64,000 nucleotides of DNA from Staphylococcus equorum (GCF_001747895.1 NZ_LNNB01000009.1:1-64000); one strand, 5' to 3'; shown: positions 10,132 to 19,466, counted from the stretch's first letter. Notes: generated from the sequence alone by a model not told the origin. Program-made: numbers and translations.

Positions 10132-10626
10132 ATGGAATGGATTTTACCTATAGCTGGTATTATTGCGGCGGTTGCTTTTCTTATTTTAGTAATTGGTATC
10201 GTTGTAATTTTACTTTCAGTTAAGAAAAACTTAGATCACGTTGCAAAAACTCTTGATGGTGTTGAAGGACAAATTCAAGGTATTACACGTGAATCTACGG
10301 ACTTACTTCATAAAGCAAATCGCTTAACTGAAGATATCCAAGACAAATCAGATCGTTTGAATTCTGTAGTTGATGCAGTGAAAGGCATCGGTGAATCAGC
10401 TCAAACGTTAAATGGTTCAGTTGATAGAGTTACAAACTCAATCACGCACAATATTTCTCAAAATGAAGATAAAATTTCTCAAGTAGTTCAATGGTCAAAT
10501 GTAGCAATGGAAGTTGCTGACAAATGGCAAAACAGAAGAAATCGTAGAGATAGTGCAAATTATAAAGCGAGCAGTGTAGCAGATGATTCTAATCATAGCT
10601 ATACTACACGTGTAGATAATAAATAA
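10132..10626 (+). CDS. ytxG: DUF948 membrane protein YtxG
   Basis: A 164-residue protein with an N-terminal membrane anchor (about 4-29, LPIAGIIAAVAFLILVIGIV), then a long amphipathic, probably coiled-coil DUF948 region (about 30-125) with regular ITRES/LLHKANRL-type heptads, and a polar tail. B. subtilis ytxG precedes ytxH in a stress-induced operon next to murC, and the order is the same here. RBS is TAGGAGGCG before ATG 10132. Function unknown. Confidence 0.8.
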   Translation: MEWILPIAGIIAAVAFLILVIGIVVILLSVKKNLDHVAKTLDGVEGQIQGITRESTDLLHKANRLTEDIQDKSDRLNSVVDAVKGIGESAQTLNGSVDRVTNSITHNISQNEDKISQVVQWSNVAMEVADKWQNRRNRRDSANYKASSVADDSNHSYTTRVDNK

Positions 10627-10642
10627 TTCGTATATTTAAACA

Positions 10643-10690
10643 AACAAATGCACTTAAATGAGGTATGAAACTTATTTAAGTGCATTTGTT
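10643..10690 (+). terminator. 17-bp perfect hairpin between ytxG and the ytxH-like gene
   Basis: AACAAATGCACTTAAAT (10643-10659) is perfectly complementary to ATTTAAGTGCATTTGTT (10674-10690), with a 14-base loop. It sits in a gap of 81 bases and its 3' arm ends one base before the ATAGGAGG ribosome site of the next gene. There is no long U-tract, so it could be a weak terminator, an RNA stability element or a translation-control hairpin. Confidence 0.6.
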
Positions 10691-10707
10691 ATAGGAGGCA
10701 TTCAATT

Positions 10708-12207
10708 ATGAAGTACTATAACCGTGATAATTACGAAAGAAATGTAGAAAGTTATGAAGTGCCAGAATATTTTACTAAAGGTGCCAGAAATGAGTTTGTT
10801 TACGGATTTCTAATCGGTGCATTTATTGGTTCAGCTGTAGGGTTAATTTCTATAAGCAAGTCACGCACTAAAGATAAATCTCAAGTTGATTCTGAAGATG
10901 AATCACGTTTTAAATCTAGTATTATTGAGCAGTCTGAAAGCGAACAAGCAGATGCTGAACAACAAGTAGATAGTATTAAATCTACAGTCGCAGATGCGCA
11001 AAGCAAAGATACTGAAGTAACAGATTCTGAACTAGCTGCTCAAAAAGCGGCGATTCAGCAAGAAACTTCAGACAACAATTTAGCAGATACGTCACCACAA
11101 GCGCAAGATCTACAAGATGATAATAATTTGGATCAGAGTGACGATACAACAACACATATTGATCCTAATTCAGAACCGACTGAGGACGAGGTCAGTGCGC
11201 AACAGAATGCTATTAAAGAAGAAGCAGCAGATAATAACTTAGCTGATTCCACTACTACATCTTCAAATAATAAAGGTGCAAAAACTGCAGCTGCAGCAAC
11301 AGGTGGTGCAATAGCAGCAAGTAGTTTAGCTAAAGTTGCACAGGATAAAAAACAATCATTAAATAATGATTCACAAGTTGCAGAAAACACTGATAATCTT
11401 TTGAAATCTGAAGAAACAGCGAGAGGTGATAATCAAAAAGATGCGCCTAACTTAGTTACTAAAGACTCAAAAGAAGATGAAAGTAAAAATAATAATCATT
11501 TGAAAGCAGGCGCTTTAGCAGGTACTGTCACAGCATCTGGATTAGCGTTAGCAGCTAAAAATAAAAACAAAGCTTTAAATGACGATAATAAAGTTGCAGA
11601 AAACACAGCAAGTTTATTAAAACCAGAAACACCTAAACAAAGCACAAAAAAAGATGTGCCTAATTTAGTAACACCTAAAGTTGGTCATGCGGTAGAATCA
11701 ACTGATAAAGTAGAAAACTCTGCAGACAAAAATAAAAGTAATACGATTGCAAAACCAGAAAAAGCAGAACAACGTGTAAAACAGACACATAAAACTGTAA
11801 GTTTCAAAGATGGTATTATTGTTCATAATGAAGCAGAAACTGGTCTTAGTAATCAAACTGCAAACAAAGCACAACAGAGCGAAGCTACTACAAATGCAAC
11901 AGATAAAACATCATCATTTAAAGATGGTATCCTTGTGCATGATGAAACAGAAACTGATGTTAGCAACCAAAGTGCAAGTGAAGGGCAACAGAACGCAGCC
12001 ACTACTAATGCAACAGATAAGACATCATCATTTAAAGATGGCATCCTTGTGCATGATGAAGTAGAGACTGATAAAACAACAGACGATAGTGAGGCACGAC
12101 AAAGTAAAGATGGACATAATGAGCCAACTTACTCTAAAAACAGATCGCAGTTGAAAAAATCAGAAAAATCTCAAAGTAAAATAGACAAAAGAACTTTTAA
12201 TGATTAA
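10708..12207 (+). CDS. YtxH-like membrane protein with repetitive low-complexity C-terminal region
   Basis: A 499-residue protein. Residues about 27-50 (RNEFVYGFLIGAFIGSAVGL) form the YtxH-type Gly-rich membrane segment. The rest is a hydrophilic Asp/Asn/Ser/Lys-rich region built from internal duplications. One is a pair around AIQQETSDNNLADTS and AIKEEAADNNLADST. Another is a pair around QVAENTDNLLK and KVAENTASLLK, ending in (A/V)PNLVT. The third is a run of 38-residue repeats beginning SFKDGI(I/L)VH. S. aureus has a similarly placed repetitive protein once likened to caldesmon. Function is unknown. It ends before a strong terminator. Confidence 0.75.
   Translation: MKYYNRDNYERNVESYEVPEYFTKGARNEFVYGFLIGAFIGSAVGLISISKSRTKDKSQVDSEDESRFKSSIIEQSESEQADAEQQVDSIKSTVADAQSKDTEVTDSELAAQKAAIQQETSDNNLADTSPQAQDLQDDNNLDQSDDTTTHIDPNSEPTEDEVSAQQNAIKEEAADNNLADSTTTSSNNKGAKTAAAATGGAIAASSLAKVAQDKKQSLNNDSQVAENTDNLLKSEETARGDNQKDAPNLVTKDSKEDESKNNNHLKAGALAGTVTASGLALAAKNKNKALNDDNKVAENTASLLKPETPKQSTKKDVPNLVTPKVGHAVESTDKVENSADKNKSNTIAKPEKAEQRVKQTHKTVSFKDGIIVHNEAETGLSNQTANKAQQSEATTNATDKTSSFKDGILVHDETETDVSNQSASEGQQNAATTNATDKTSSFKDGILVHDEVETDKTTDDSEARQSKDGHNEPTYSKNRSQLKKSEKSQSKIDKRTFND
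11800..12064 (+). repeat. Tandem 114-bp (38-residue) coding repeat
   Basis: About 2.3 copies of a 114-bp unit inside the ytxH-like gene. Each encodes SFKDGI(I/L)VH(N/D)E.ET followed by a SNQ(T/S)A segment and TTNATDKTS. The second and third units are nearly identical at the DNA level over their first 55 bases, which points to recent duplication and likely copy-number variation between strains. Confidence 0.8.
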
Positions 12208-12231
12208 TCATTACTAAAACTGAAATATAAT

Positions 12232-12267
12232 AAAAGGAATCGAACATGTTTTGTTCGATTCCTTTTT
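12232..12267 (+). terminator. Rho-independent terminator ending the ytpQ-ytxH gene run
   Basis: AAAAGGAATCGAACA (12232-12246) pairs with TGTTCGATTCCTTTT (12252-12266), a 15-bp stem with a 5-base loop, followed by TTAATTT. The A-rich 5' side allows bidirectional action. Confidence 0.9.
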
Positions 12268-12902
12268 AATTTATACTTTTTATTAGCTAGGTCAGGTTAA
12301 GTGTAAGACGAATTAGAATTTATTATACTCATTGTGTCGCTTAAAACGATTATGTTGCTATTTTGAAGTATTATACTTACACAAATAACTATGATGCATC
12401 TAGAACGTTATTTAAGTCATCTAGAATGCCTACAAATACTTTATTGCATATATTTGATTGATTAGACGATATAGCTACATTTTGATGCCTCAACGTACAA
12501 TGTGCTTTAAAAATTTATAATGGACGCTTAAAATTAATGACAACCCTTTTTTAGTGCTTTTTAAAGCAAAAATAATTATGAGATAAACAATGTATTTATT
12601 TAATAAATGTTTGAGTAAATCATCATTTAGAAAGTACAATTCAGCATTTATATGACAATAAATTGAATTAAATGAAACTTAAGTTAATAAATTATAGAAA
12701 ATGAAAGAATAGTGTAAAATATTACTGGTAAATGACTGAAAATTCAGTTACCATTAGGGATATTCACTTACAGAAAGTGAAATTTTAACAATCATTACTT
12801 GAACTTATAAGTAGTTATTGTTAGAATTACGTTTAACAAATATTTTATCGCTTTAAAGCAGAATAAAATATCGATTTTAAATTTTTCATAGAGGTGAATA
12901 AA
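12268..12902 (+). other. 635-bp gene-free region with a structured aroA leader
   Basis: No convincing gene is seen. The 3' part has three successive hairpins: GGTAA...TTACC at 12727-12752, TTCACTT/AAGTGAA at 12763-1281 (7-bp stem, ends 12781), and a longer imperfect stem at 12786-12823 (TAACAATcATTACTT against AAGTAgTTATTGTTA). They lie 80-175 bases before the aroA start, so a long structured 5' leader is likely. A TAAAAT at 12715-12720 could be a -10 box, but no good -35 accompanies it. The first 450 bases show nothing. Confidence 0.45.
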
Positions 12903-13994
12903 ATGACAGATAAATTACAAGAATTCAGAAGCGAGATTGTTGATATTAATGAAGAAATTTTAAATCTTTTATCTAAAAGAGGAAAAATAGCACAAAACAT
13001 TGGTGAGGAAAAACGTAAGCAGGGTACAGCAGTGTACGATCCTCAACGTGAAAAAGAAATGATTAACAAACTATTAGATAAAAATGAAGGTCCATTTAAC
13101 GATAATGTGATTAAACAATTATTCAAGGAAATTTTTAAAGCCTCTACTGATTTACAAAAATCTGAAAATGAAAAACATTTATATGTATCAAGAAAATTAA
13201 AACCAGAAGATACAATAGTACAATTCGATAATGGGGGCATTATTGGAAGTGGTAATAAATCATTCGTATTTGGACCATGTTCAGTTGAATCTCAAGAACA
13301 AGTTGATGCAGTTGCAGCTAATTTACAAGCTAGAGGCGAAAAATTCATTAGAGGTGGTGCTTTCAAACCGCGTACATCTCCATATGATTTCCAAGGATTA
13401 GGTGTTGAAGGTCTTAAGATTCTTAAAAATACTAAAGACAAATACGGCCTGAATGTAGTTAGTGAAATTGTAAATCCTGCAGATTTTGAAGTAGCAGATG
13501 ATTATTTAGATGTATTCCAAATTGGTGCACGTAATATGCAAAACTTTGAATTATTAAAAGAAGCAGGTCGTTCAAATAAACCAGTATTATTAAAACGTGG
13601 TTTATCTGCAACAATTGAAGAATTTATCTTTGCAGCAGAATACATTGCTTCTCAAGGTAATGAAAACATTATTCTATGTGAACGCGGTATCCGTACTTAC
13701 GAAAAAGCAACAAGAAACACATTAGATATTTCTGCAGTACCTATTTTAAAACAAGGTACACACTTACCAGTAATGGTTGACGTTACACACAGTACAGGAC
13801 GTAAAGATATCATGTTACCAACAGCTAAAGCTGGCTTAGCAGTAGGCGCAGATGGCATCATGGCTGAAGTCCACCCTGATCCATCAGTTGCATTAAGCGA
13901 TAGTGGTCAACAAATGGATTTCGATGAATTCGAGAATTTCTATAATGAAATTAGACCATTAGCTGATATGTACAATAACAAACAATTAAAATAA
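12903..13994 (+). CDS. aroA: Bifunctional DAHP synthase / chorismate mutase
   Basis: A 363-residue fusion. Residues 1 to about 85 form an AroQ-type chorismate mutase (helical, with [20 protein letters not shown]). From about 105 onwards there is a type I-beta DAHP synthase barrel, with [10 protein letters not shown] (about 120), [17 protein letters not shown] (about 147) and [11 protein letters not shown]. It condenses PEP and erythrose 4-phosphate, the entry step of the shikimate pathway; the mutase domain senses chorismate/prephenate for feedback. Start ATG 12903 is behind GAGGTG; a GTG at 12894 would overlap that site. AroA before ccpA is conserved with B. subtilis. Confidence 0.93.
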   Translation: MTDKLQEFRSEIVDINEEILNLLSKRGKIAQNIGEEKRKQGTAVYDPQREKEMINKLLDKNEGPFNDNVIKQLFKEIFKASTDLQKSENEKHLYVSRKLKPEDTIVQFDNGGIIGSGNKSFVFGPCSVESQEQVDAVAANLQARGEKFIRGGAFKPRTSPYDFQGLGVEGLKILKNTKDKYGLNVVSEIVNPADFEVADDYLDVFQIGARNMQNFELLKEAGRSNKPVLLKRGLSATIEEFIFAAEYIASQGNENIILCERGIRTYEKATRNTLDISAVPILKQGTHLPVMVDVTHSTGRKDIMLPTAKAGLAVGADGIMAEVHPDPSVALSDSGQQMDFDEFENFYNEIRPLADMYNNKQLK

Positions 13995-14002
13995 GATATA
14001 TA

Positions 14003-14054
14003 AAGCCCTTGTTACGTTACTACTTGATTAGTAATTGTAATAGGGGTTTTTTGT
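14003..14054 (+). terminator. Rho-independent terminator after aroA
   Basis: AAGCCCTTGTTAC pairs with GTAATAGGGGTTTT across an internal partly paired loop, followed by a T-tract (TTTTTTG, about 14046-14053). Confidence 0.8.
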
Positions 14055-14349
14055 GTCTTTATACTATTTTTGAAATGAATGAAGCATATTGTGGTAATTT
14101 ATAAAATGCTCATGCTTTGGAATGACGTGCTAACTGAATAGCATATTTAAATATAAAATATAAAATAAATGATGAATCATCAAATTACACTTGATTTTAA
14201 TGAAAAACATAAAAATTTAAACGAAAAAGGTTTGTTTTCACTGAAAATAAGAAATATAATACATTTAGTAGGTTTATAATTTTATAAAATGACATAATTA
14301 TGACATTCAAAACAAAACTATTTTACATTTAGTGAAAATATGGTAAACT

Positions 14350-14378
14350 TTGAAAATGTTATGAAAACAGAGTATAAT
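14350..14378 (+). promoter_or_regulatory. SigA-type promoter of ccpA
   Basis: TTGAAA (14350-14355), a 17-base spacer and a perfect TATAAT (14373-14378) lie 31 bases before the ccpA start. The remaining upstream gap (14055-14349) is AT-rich with nothing else recognised. Confidence 0.8.
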
Positions 14379-14408
14379 AATAAAGAAATCGCTTTCAAGG
14401 AGGAAATT

Positions 14409-15398
14409 ATGACTGTAACTATATATGATGTAGCTAGAGAAGCAAGAGTATCTATGGCAACTGTCTCACGTGTTGTTAATGGTAATCAAAATGTTAAACC
14501 CGAAACACGTGATAAAGTAAACGATGTTATTAATAAATTGAACTACCGTCCAAACGCAGTAGCAAGAGGATTAGCTAGTAAACGAACAACAACAGTAGGA
14601 GTTATTATTCCAGATATTTCAAATGTCTATTATTCGCAACTTGCTCGAGGGTTAGAAGATATAGCAACAATGTATAAATACCATTCAATTATTTCAAATT
14701 CTGATAATGATCCAAGTAAAGAAAAAGAAATATTTAACAACCTATTAAGTAAACAAGTAGATGGTATTATTTTCTTAGGTGGAACAATTTCAGAAGAAAT
14801 CAAAGAATTGATTAATAAAACATCAGTTCCTGTAGTAGTTTCAGGTACAAATGGTAAAGATGAAGGTATTTCATCTGTAAATATTGATTTCAAATCAGCA
14901 GCTAAACAAATTACAAATCAATTAATCGAAAACGGTGCAAAAACGTTTGCTTTTGTGGGCGGCGATTATTCTAAAAAAGCACAAGAAGATGTGCTAGTAG
15001 GATTAAAAGACGTCTTAGAAGAGCATAAACTTTCATTAAATGAAGGATTGATTTTTAATGGTAATGAAACGTATAAAGATGGTCTACGTGCATTTGATGC
15101 TTTGAAATCTGCTAAGCCAGATGCAATTTTATCAATCAGTGATGAACAAGCAATTGGCCTAGTTCATGCTGCTCAAGATGCAGGGATTAATGTTCCAGAG
15201 TCATTACAAATTGTAAGTTTTAACAATACTAGACTTGTTGAAATGGTAAGACCTCAATTATCTAGTGTAATCCAACCGTTATACGATATTGGGGCAGTGG
15301 GTATGAGACTTCTTACTAAATATATGAATGATGAAGAAATCGACGAGCCTAATGTGATTTTACCTCATAGAGTTGAGTATAGAGGTACTACAAAATAA
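14409..15398 (+). CDS. ccpA: Catabolite control protein A
   Basis: A 329-residue LacI/GalR-family regulator. The N-terminal helix-turn-helix is [20 protein letters not shown] (about 3-22), followed by a hinge helix [12 protein letters not shown] (about 48-59) and a periplasmic-binding-like domain that contacts HPr-Ser-P. It binds cre sites to repress or activate carbon genes. Start ATG 14409 follows AAGGAGGAAATT; an upstream in-frame ATG at 14340 lies ahead of the promoter -10 and is unlikely. Possible targets in this window are the cre-like sites before acsA/acuA, fhs, the PTS gene, ald and pfkA. Confidence 0.95.
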   Translation: MTVTIYDVAREARVSMATVSRVVNGNQNVKPETRDKVNDVINKLNYRPNAVARGLASKRTTTVGVIIPDISNVYYSQLARGLEDIATMYKYHSIISNSDNDPSKEKEIFNNLLSKQVDGIIFLGGTISEEIKELINKTSVPVVVSGTNGKDEGISSVNIDFKSAAKQITNQLIENGAKTFAFVGGDYSKKAQEDVLVGLKDVLEEHKLSLNEGLIFNGNETYKDGLRAFDALKSAKPDAILSISDEQAIGLVHAAQDAGINVPESLQIVSFNNTRLVEMVRPQLSSVIQPLYDIGAVGMRLLTKYMNDEEIDEPNVILPHRVEYRGTTK

Positions 15399-15460
15399 AA
15401 TTTTTGTAGATATAGCAAAGTATAATTAACAATCAATGTTATTAAACTATAATGAAATAC

Positions 15461-15499
15461 AAAAAACGAAATTCTTATTAATTAAGAATTTCGTTTTTT
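15461..15499. terminator. Bidirectional terminator between ccpA and acuC
   Basis: AAAAAACGAAATTCTTA (15461-15477) pairs perfectly with TAAGAATTTCGTTTTTT (15483-15499) around a 5-base loop. A and T tracts on both sides serve the converging ccpA and acuC transcripts. Confidence 0.9.
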
Positions 15500-15543
15500 A
15501 TTTAAATTAAAGATTTAACTCAGTATATGTGATGTAGATTTAT

Positions 15544-16698
15544 TTAAAACCAACTCAGCACTTGTTTAGCATATTTTAAATTGGTTTCCGTAATTTCTTT
15601 TTGTCTAGGTATGATGTGATAGTCAGTTTTTTCATCGGTCCAAGTTTGTGGTAGTTCGCAAGGTGCGTATTGTTGCCATTTTGTTAACCATTTATCAGGC
15701 AAACGACCAGTTTGTGGTTTTTCTCCGATTAAAGCTAAAAAAACGTGGCTCCAAGCACGTGGGACAACTTTCCAAATATTATAGCCGCCACCACCAAACA
15801 TTAATACTTTACCATTTGTGTATTTATCTGCTAAATCTTTAATGATATATGGAATTTGATATAGTGATTCAAGCGTACAGTTTAAATGCGTGAGTGGATC
15901 TAAGTAGTGAATATCAACACCATGCACACTCACAATGATATCTGGTTTAAATGAAGCTACTATAGGCTCTATCGTTTCTTTAAATATTTCCAGAAATGAA
16001 TCATCTTCTGTATAAGGTTCAAGTGGAATATTTACTGTATAGCCAAAACCTTGTTCGCTACCACGTTCTGTGTAACGTCCAGAACCAGGGAAAAGAAATT
16101 TTCCAGTTTCATGTATCGAATAAATTAAGGCTTGATCATTTGTATAAAAACTCCATTGGGTCCCATCACCATGATGTGCATCTGTATCAATACATATCAC
16201 GCGTTGCCCATATTTCTGTATGAGATAGGCGATTGTAACTGCAACATCATTATAAATACAAAAACCATTTGCACGGCCTGGTAGGCTATGATGTAAACCG
16301 CCACCTAAATGGCAACCATTGGTGATTGTATCATCCATGATGTGATCAGCTAAATTCAATGCGCCACCCACAATGCGTGCACTGTGCTTATGCATCATTC
16401 TAAATTGTAGGGTATCATCGCCATCTAATCCATACTTCTTAGCTTCATTGTCACTTAAAATACCATGTGAAGCACGTCTGATCGCTTGAATATAATCATG
16501 AGAATGAATTAGTGATAATTCGGTATCGTTAGCTATACGTGGTTTAATAATATGATGTGATTTTAAATATCCTAAATCTGTTAATAATTCTGTTGTTAAT
16601 TTTAATCTCATTTGATTAAATGGATGGCTATTACTAAAACGATATTGCAGTATTTCATTAGAATAGACAAAGCCCGTTGATTGTTGCATATTACTCAT
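15544..16698 (-). CDS. acuC: AcuC-type class I histone-deacetylase-like protein
   Basis: A 384-residue zinc-dependent deacetylase of the HDAC/AcuC family. Visible motifs are GGLHHS (about 132-137), the metal site DTDAHHGDGTQ (about 172-182), ETGKFLFPG, VSVHGVD and GGGGYN near residue 305. In B. subtilis, AcuC removes the acetyl group that AcuA puts on acetyl-CoA synthetase, restoring activity. It follows acuA by 13 bases in one operon divergent from acsA. The B. subtilis acuB gene that lies between acuA and acuC there is absent here. Confidence 0.9.
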   Translation of the reverse strand: MSNMQQSTGFVYSNEILQYRFSNSHPFNQMRLKLTTELLTDLGYLKSHHIIKPRIANDTELSLIHSHDYIQAIRRASHGILSDNEAKKYGLDGDDTLQFRMMHKHSARIVGGALNLADHIMDDTITNGCHLGGGLHHSLPGRANGFCIYNDVAVTIAYLIQKYGQRVICIDTDAHHGDGTQWSFYTNDQALIYSIHETGKFLFPGSGRYTERGSEQGFGYTVNIPLEPYTEDDSFLEIFKETIEPIVASFKPDIIVSVHGVDIHYLDPLTHLNCTLESLYQIPYIIKDLADKYTNGKVLMFGGGGYNIWKVVPRAWSHVFLALIGEKPQTGRLPDKWLTKWQQYAPCELPQTWTDEKTDYHIIPRQKEITETNLKYAKQVLSWF

Positions 16699-16711
16699 AT
16701 GTTTCTCCCCT

Positions 16712-17344
16712 TTAAAAGAAAAAGCGATTCATGAATCGAATGTCATCAAATGCTTGTAATTGTTCTATAGAAATTCTTGAACCAATTCTTGCCATAAGAC
16801 AATTAGCAGGATGACTTGTAATTTCTGGATCATCTGTTGCAAATACTTCAAGGCCCCCATAACCCATCAATTTCTGCATTAATTTTTTATATTCATATAC
16901 ATCAAGCCCAGAATTTTTCAAATCCCAATGCCAATAATATTCAGTAGTTAACACAATGTAATCTTCATATTCATCAGCTGCTAAACTGACTTTGATAAGT
17001 TCACTGCCTAAATGTAAATCACGATAAGCTAGGCTTAACTCTATAGCGCCTAATTCTATTAAGTATTCCAAATTACCACTAGACCAACGTTCTAATGGGT
17101 CTGGATAATGATAAGTGACATAGCCAATAATATGCTGAGAATTACGCAGTACAAAAATTCTGCCTTCTTCTAATTCACTAATTTCTTTTATGGCTTCAAA
17201 TTGATCCGCAGGTGGGCGAAATGCAAAGAGCCCATCATCAAATGTCATAGATTCAAGGTTATTTCTTGAAACAGGACCTTCTATCACAAATGTTCCTTGC
17301 TCCAAATGATAAGTTTGAGATTGATATGTTTTTATATGTTCCAT
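16712..17344 (-). CDS. acuA: AcuA GNAT acetyltransferase
   Basis: A 210-residue GNAT-family protein. An acetyl-CoA-binding region is seen around ELGAIELSLAYRDLHLGSEL (about 93-112), the beta4-alpha3 segment. In B. subtilis, AcuA acetylates and inactivates acetyl-CoA synthetase AcsA. It is the first gene of the acuA-acuC operon and diverges from acsA across 182 bases that contain a strong cre site, so both sides are probably CcpA-controlled. Confidence 0.88.
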   Translation of the reverse strand: MEHIKTYQSQTYHLEQGTFVIEGPVSRNNLESMTFDDGLFAFRPPADQFEAIKEISELEEGRIFVLRNSQHIIGYVTYHYPDPLERWSSGNLEYLIELGAIELSLAYRDLHLGSELIKVSLAADEYEDYIVLTTEYYWHWDLKNSGLDVYEYKKLMQKLMGYGGLEVFATDDPEITSHPANCLMARIGSRISIEQLQAFDDIRFMNRFFF

Positions 17345-17433
17345 TTTTTCACTCCAAACTACCGCATACGCATACAGTAAACAATCTAATATAACTCTAT
17401 TATAAGTTAAAAAAGTTTAAAATAACACAATAA

Positions 17434-17447
17434 TGTATTCGTTTACA
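17434..17447. promoter_or_regulatory. cre site (CcpA) between acuA and acsA
   Basis: TGTATTCGTTTACA matches the cre consensus TGWAANCGNTNWCA at all but one fixed position. It lies 80 bases before the acsA start and 90 before acuA. CcpA control of acsA and acuABC is established in B. subtilis. Confidence 0.75.
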
Positions 17448-17526
17448 CACTATTATTTTGAAAATTTTGACAATGTTAGTTATAATAATTTTTAAGCAAG
17501 CGATTTCATTAAGAGGGGGATTCAAA

Positions 17527-19236
17527 ATGAAAGTAGAAGTATATAAAGGGGAAAATGGAAATTTTAACCTACAAGACTATGAAAAAGAATACGCAAATTT
17601 TGACTGGAAAGAAATAGAAAAAGCATTTTCATGGTCAGAAACTGGTAAGATCAATATGGCACATGAATGTATTGACCGCCATGTGGATGAAGGTAATGGT
17701 GAAAAAATCGCATTACATTATAAAGATGATAAGCGTAAAGAAAGTTATACTTTTGAAGAAATGAAATCAAATTCTAATAAAGCTGCAAATGTATTAAAAG
17801 ATAAAGCAAACATTGAGAAAGGTGATCGTGTTTTTGTATTTATGCCTAGAACACCAGAACTTTATTTTGCTTTATTTGGAATATTAAAAATAGGTGCAAT
17901 TGTAGGACCGTTATTTGAAGCATTTATGGAAAAAGCTGTTGCAGATCGTTTAGAAAATAGTGAAGCGAAAGTGATTGTGACAACGAATGCATTATTGCCA
18001 CGTATTCCTAAAGATAAATTACCACATTTAGAAACGATTGTAGTCGTAGATGAGGAAGTAGACAGTGAATATGTTGACTTTAATAGTGAATTTAAAAATG
18101 CGAGTGACCAATTTGAAACAGAATGGTTAAACTTAGATGACGGTTTGATATTGCATTATACTTCAGGTTCAACAGGCCAACCTAAAGGTGTATTACATGC
18201 TCAAAAAGCAATGCTCGTTCATTATATTTCTGGTAAATATGTACTAGATTTTAAAGAAGACGATGTATATTGGTGTACAGCTGATCCGGGCTGGGTGACA
18301 GGTACTTCATATGGTATTTTCAGTCCTTGGTTAAATGGTGTGACAAATTGTATCGTTGGAGGTAGATTCTCACCTGAAGCTTGGTACGGCATGATTGAAG
18401 AATATAAAGTTACAATATGGTACACGGCGCCAACTGCATTAAGAATGTTGATGAGTGCCGGCGATGATATTATCGACAAATACGATTTATCATCACTAAA
18501 AAGTATCTTATCTGTAGGTGAGCCGCTTAATCCTGAAGTTATTAAATGGTCAAAAGATGTCTTTGGTAAACGTGTCTTAGATACGTGGTGGATGACTGAA
18601 ACAGGGGGCCATATGATCGTTAACTATCCATCTATGGATGTTAAATTAGGATCCATGGGTAAACCGTTACCAGGTATAGAAGCATCTATTGTTGATGATC
18701 AAGGTAACGAGTTGCCACCAAATCGAATGGGCAACCTTGCAATTAAAAAAGGATGGCCATCTATGATGGTTTCTATTTGGAAAAATCCTGAAAAATATGA
18801 TTCATACTTTATTGGTGATTGGTATGTTTCTGGAGACTCTGCTTACAAAGATGAAGATGGCTATTATTGGTTCCAAGGTCGTGTAGATGACGTTATCATG
18901 ACGGCAGGCGAACGTGTAGGTCCTTTTGAAGTAGAATCGAAACTAGTAGAACATGAATCGGTTGCAGAAGCAGGTGTGATTGGTAAACCAGATCCAGTAA
19001 GAGGAGAAATTATTAAAGCATTTGTTGCTTTACGCCCAGAGTATGAAGCTTCAGATGAACTGAAAGAAGAAATTCGCGTATTTGTTAAAGAAGGTTTAGC
19101 CGCACACGCTGCACCACGCGAAATAGAATTTAAAGAAAAACTTCCTAAAACACGTTCTGGTAAAATTATGCGTCGTGTCCTTAAAGCTTGGGAACTTGAT
19201 TTACCTGAAGGCGATTTAAGTACAATGGAAGACTAA
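17527..19236 (+). CDS. acsA: Acetyl-CoA synthetase
   Basis: A 569-residue adenylate-forming enzyme that converts acetate, ATP and CoA to acetyl-CoA. Motif A3 YTSGSTGQPKG is at about 211-221, WWMTETGG at about 356, GDSAYKDEDGYYWFQGRVDD at about 437-456, and the A10 lysine block KTRSGKIMRR at about 540-549. That last lysine is the expected AcuA acetylation target. Start ATG 17527 is behind AGAGGGGG; an in-frame start at 17458 lacks a site. Used for acetate re-use after glucose is gone. Confidence 0.94.
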   Translation: MKVEVYKGENGNFNLQDYEKEYANFDWKEIEKAFSWSETGKINMAHECIDRHVDEGNGEKIALHYKDDKRKESYTFEEMKSNSNKAANVLKDKANIEKGDRVFVFMPRTPELYFALFGILKIGAIVGPLFEAFMEKAVADRLENSEAKVIVTTNALLPRIPKDKLPHLETIVVVDEEVDSEYVDFNSEFKNASDQFETEWLNLDDGLILHYTSGSTGQPKGVLHAQKAMLVHYISGKYVLDFKEDDVYWCTADPGWVTGTSYGIFSPWLNGVTNCIVGGRFSPEAWYGMIEEYKVTIWYTAPTALRMLMSAGDDIIDKYDLSSLKSILSVGEPLNPEVIKWSKDVFGKRVLDTWWMTETGGHMIVNYPSMDVKLGSMGKPLPGIEASIVDDQGNELPPNRMGNLAIKKGWPSMMVSIWKNPEKYDSYFIGDWYVSGDSAYKDEDGYYWFQGRVDDVIMTAGERVGPFEVESKLVEHESVAEAGVIGKPDPVRGEIIKAFVALRPEYEASDELKEEIRVFVKEGLAAHAAPREIEFKEKLPKTRSGKIMRRVLKAWELDLPEGDLSTMED

Positions 19237-19443
19237 TTAAACAAAAAAGTAGTTTTATTTTACTTAGTTTAATCATAAATATTTAACCTGTATTTCCAAT
19301 ATAAAATAACACAAGCTATTTTATACTTCCTTTATATTATCAACTTTAAGTATGTGCTTTATGCTACACACTAAAGATTATGATGATATTCAGGGAGTTT
19401 TTGGTGTAAAATAACAATTTAAGCGTAACATAGGTCACATAAG

Positions 19444-19457
19444 GTGAATATATTCAC
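19444..19457. promoter_or_regulatory. Palindrome resembling a Rex operator before fhs
   Basis: GTGAATATATTCAC is a perfect palindrome of the form GTGAA-W4-TTCAC, the core of the Rex (NADH-sensing repressor) consensus TTGTGAAW4TTCACAA. The outer bases (AG on the left, TT on the right) match only partly. Confidence 0.4.
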
Positions 19458-19466
19458 TTATTATTT

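Noticed and set aside
11800..12064. Regular 114-bp repeats that might suggest a CRISPR array
   Set aside because: The repeats are in frame within a coding gene, with period a multiple of three and no unique spacers.
17452..17466. CodY-like box before acsA (ATTATTTTGAAAATT)
   Set aside because: Three mismatches to the consensus in AT-rich DNA is expected by chance.
17467..17486. TTGACA and TATAAT before acsA as a promoter
   Set aside because: They are only 8 bases apart, far too close for SigA; the real acsA promoter is not resolved.
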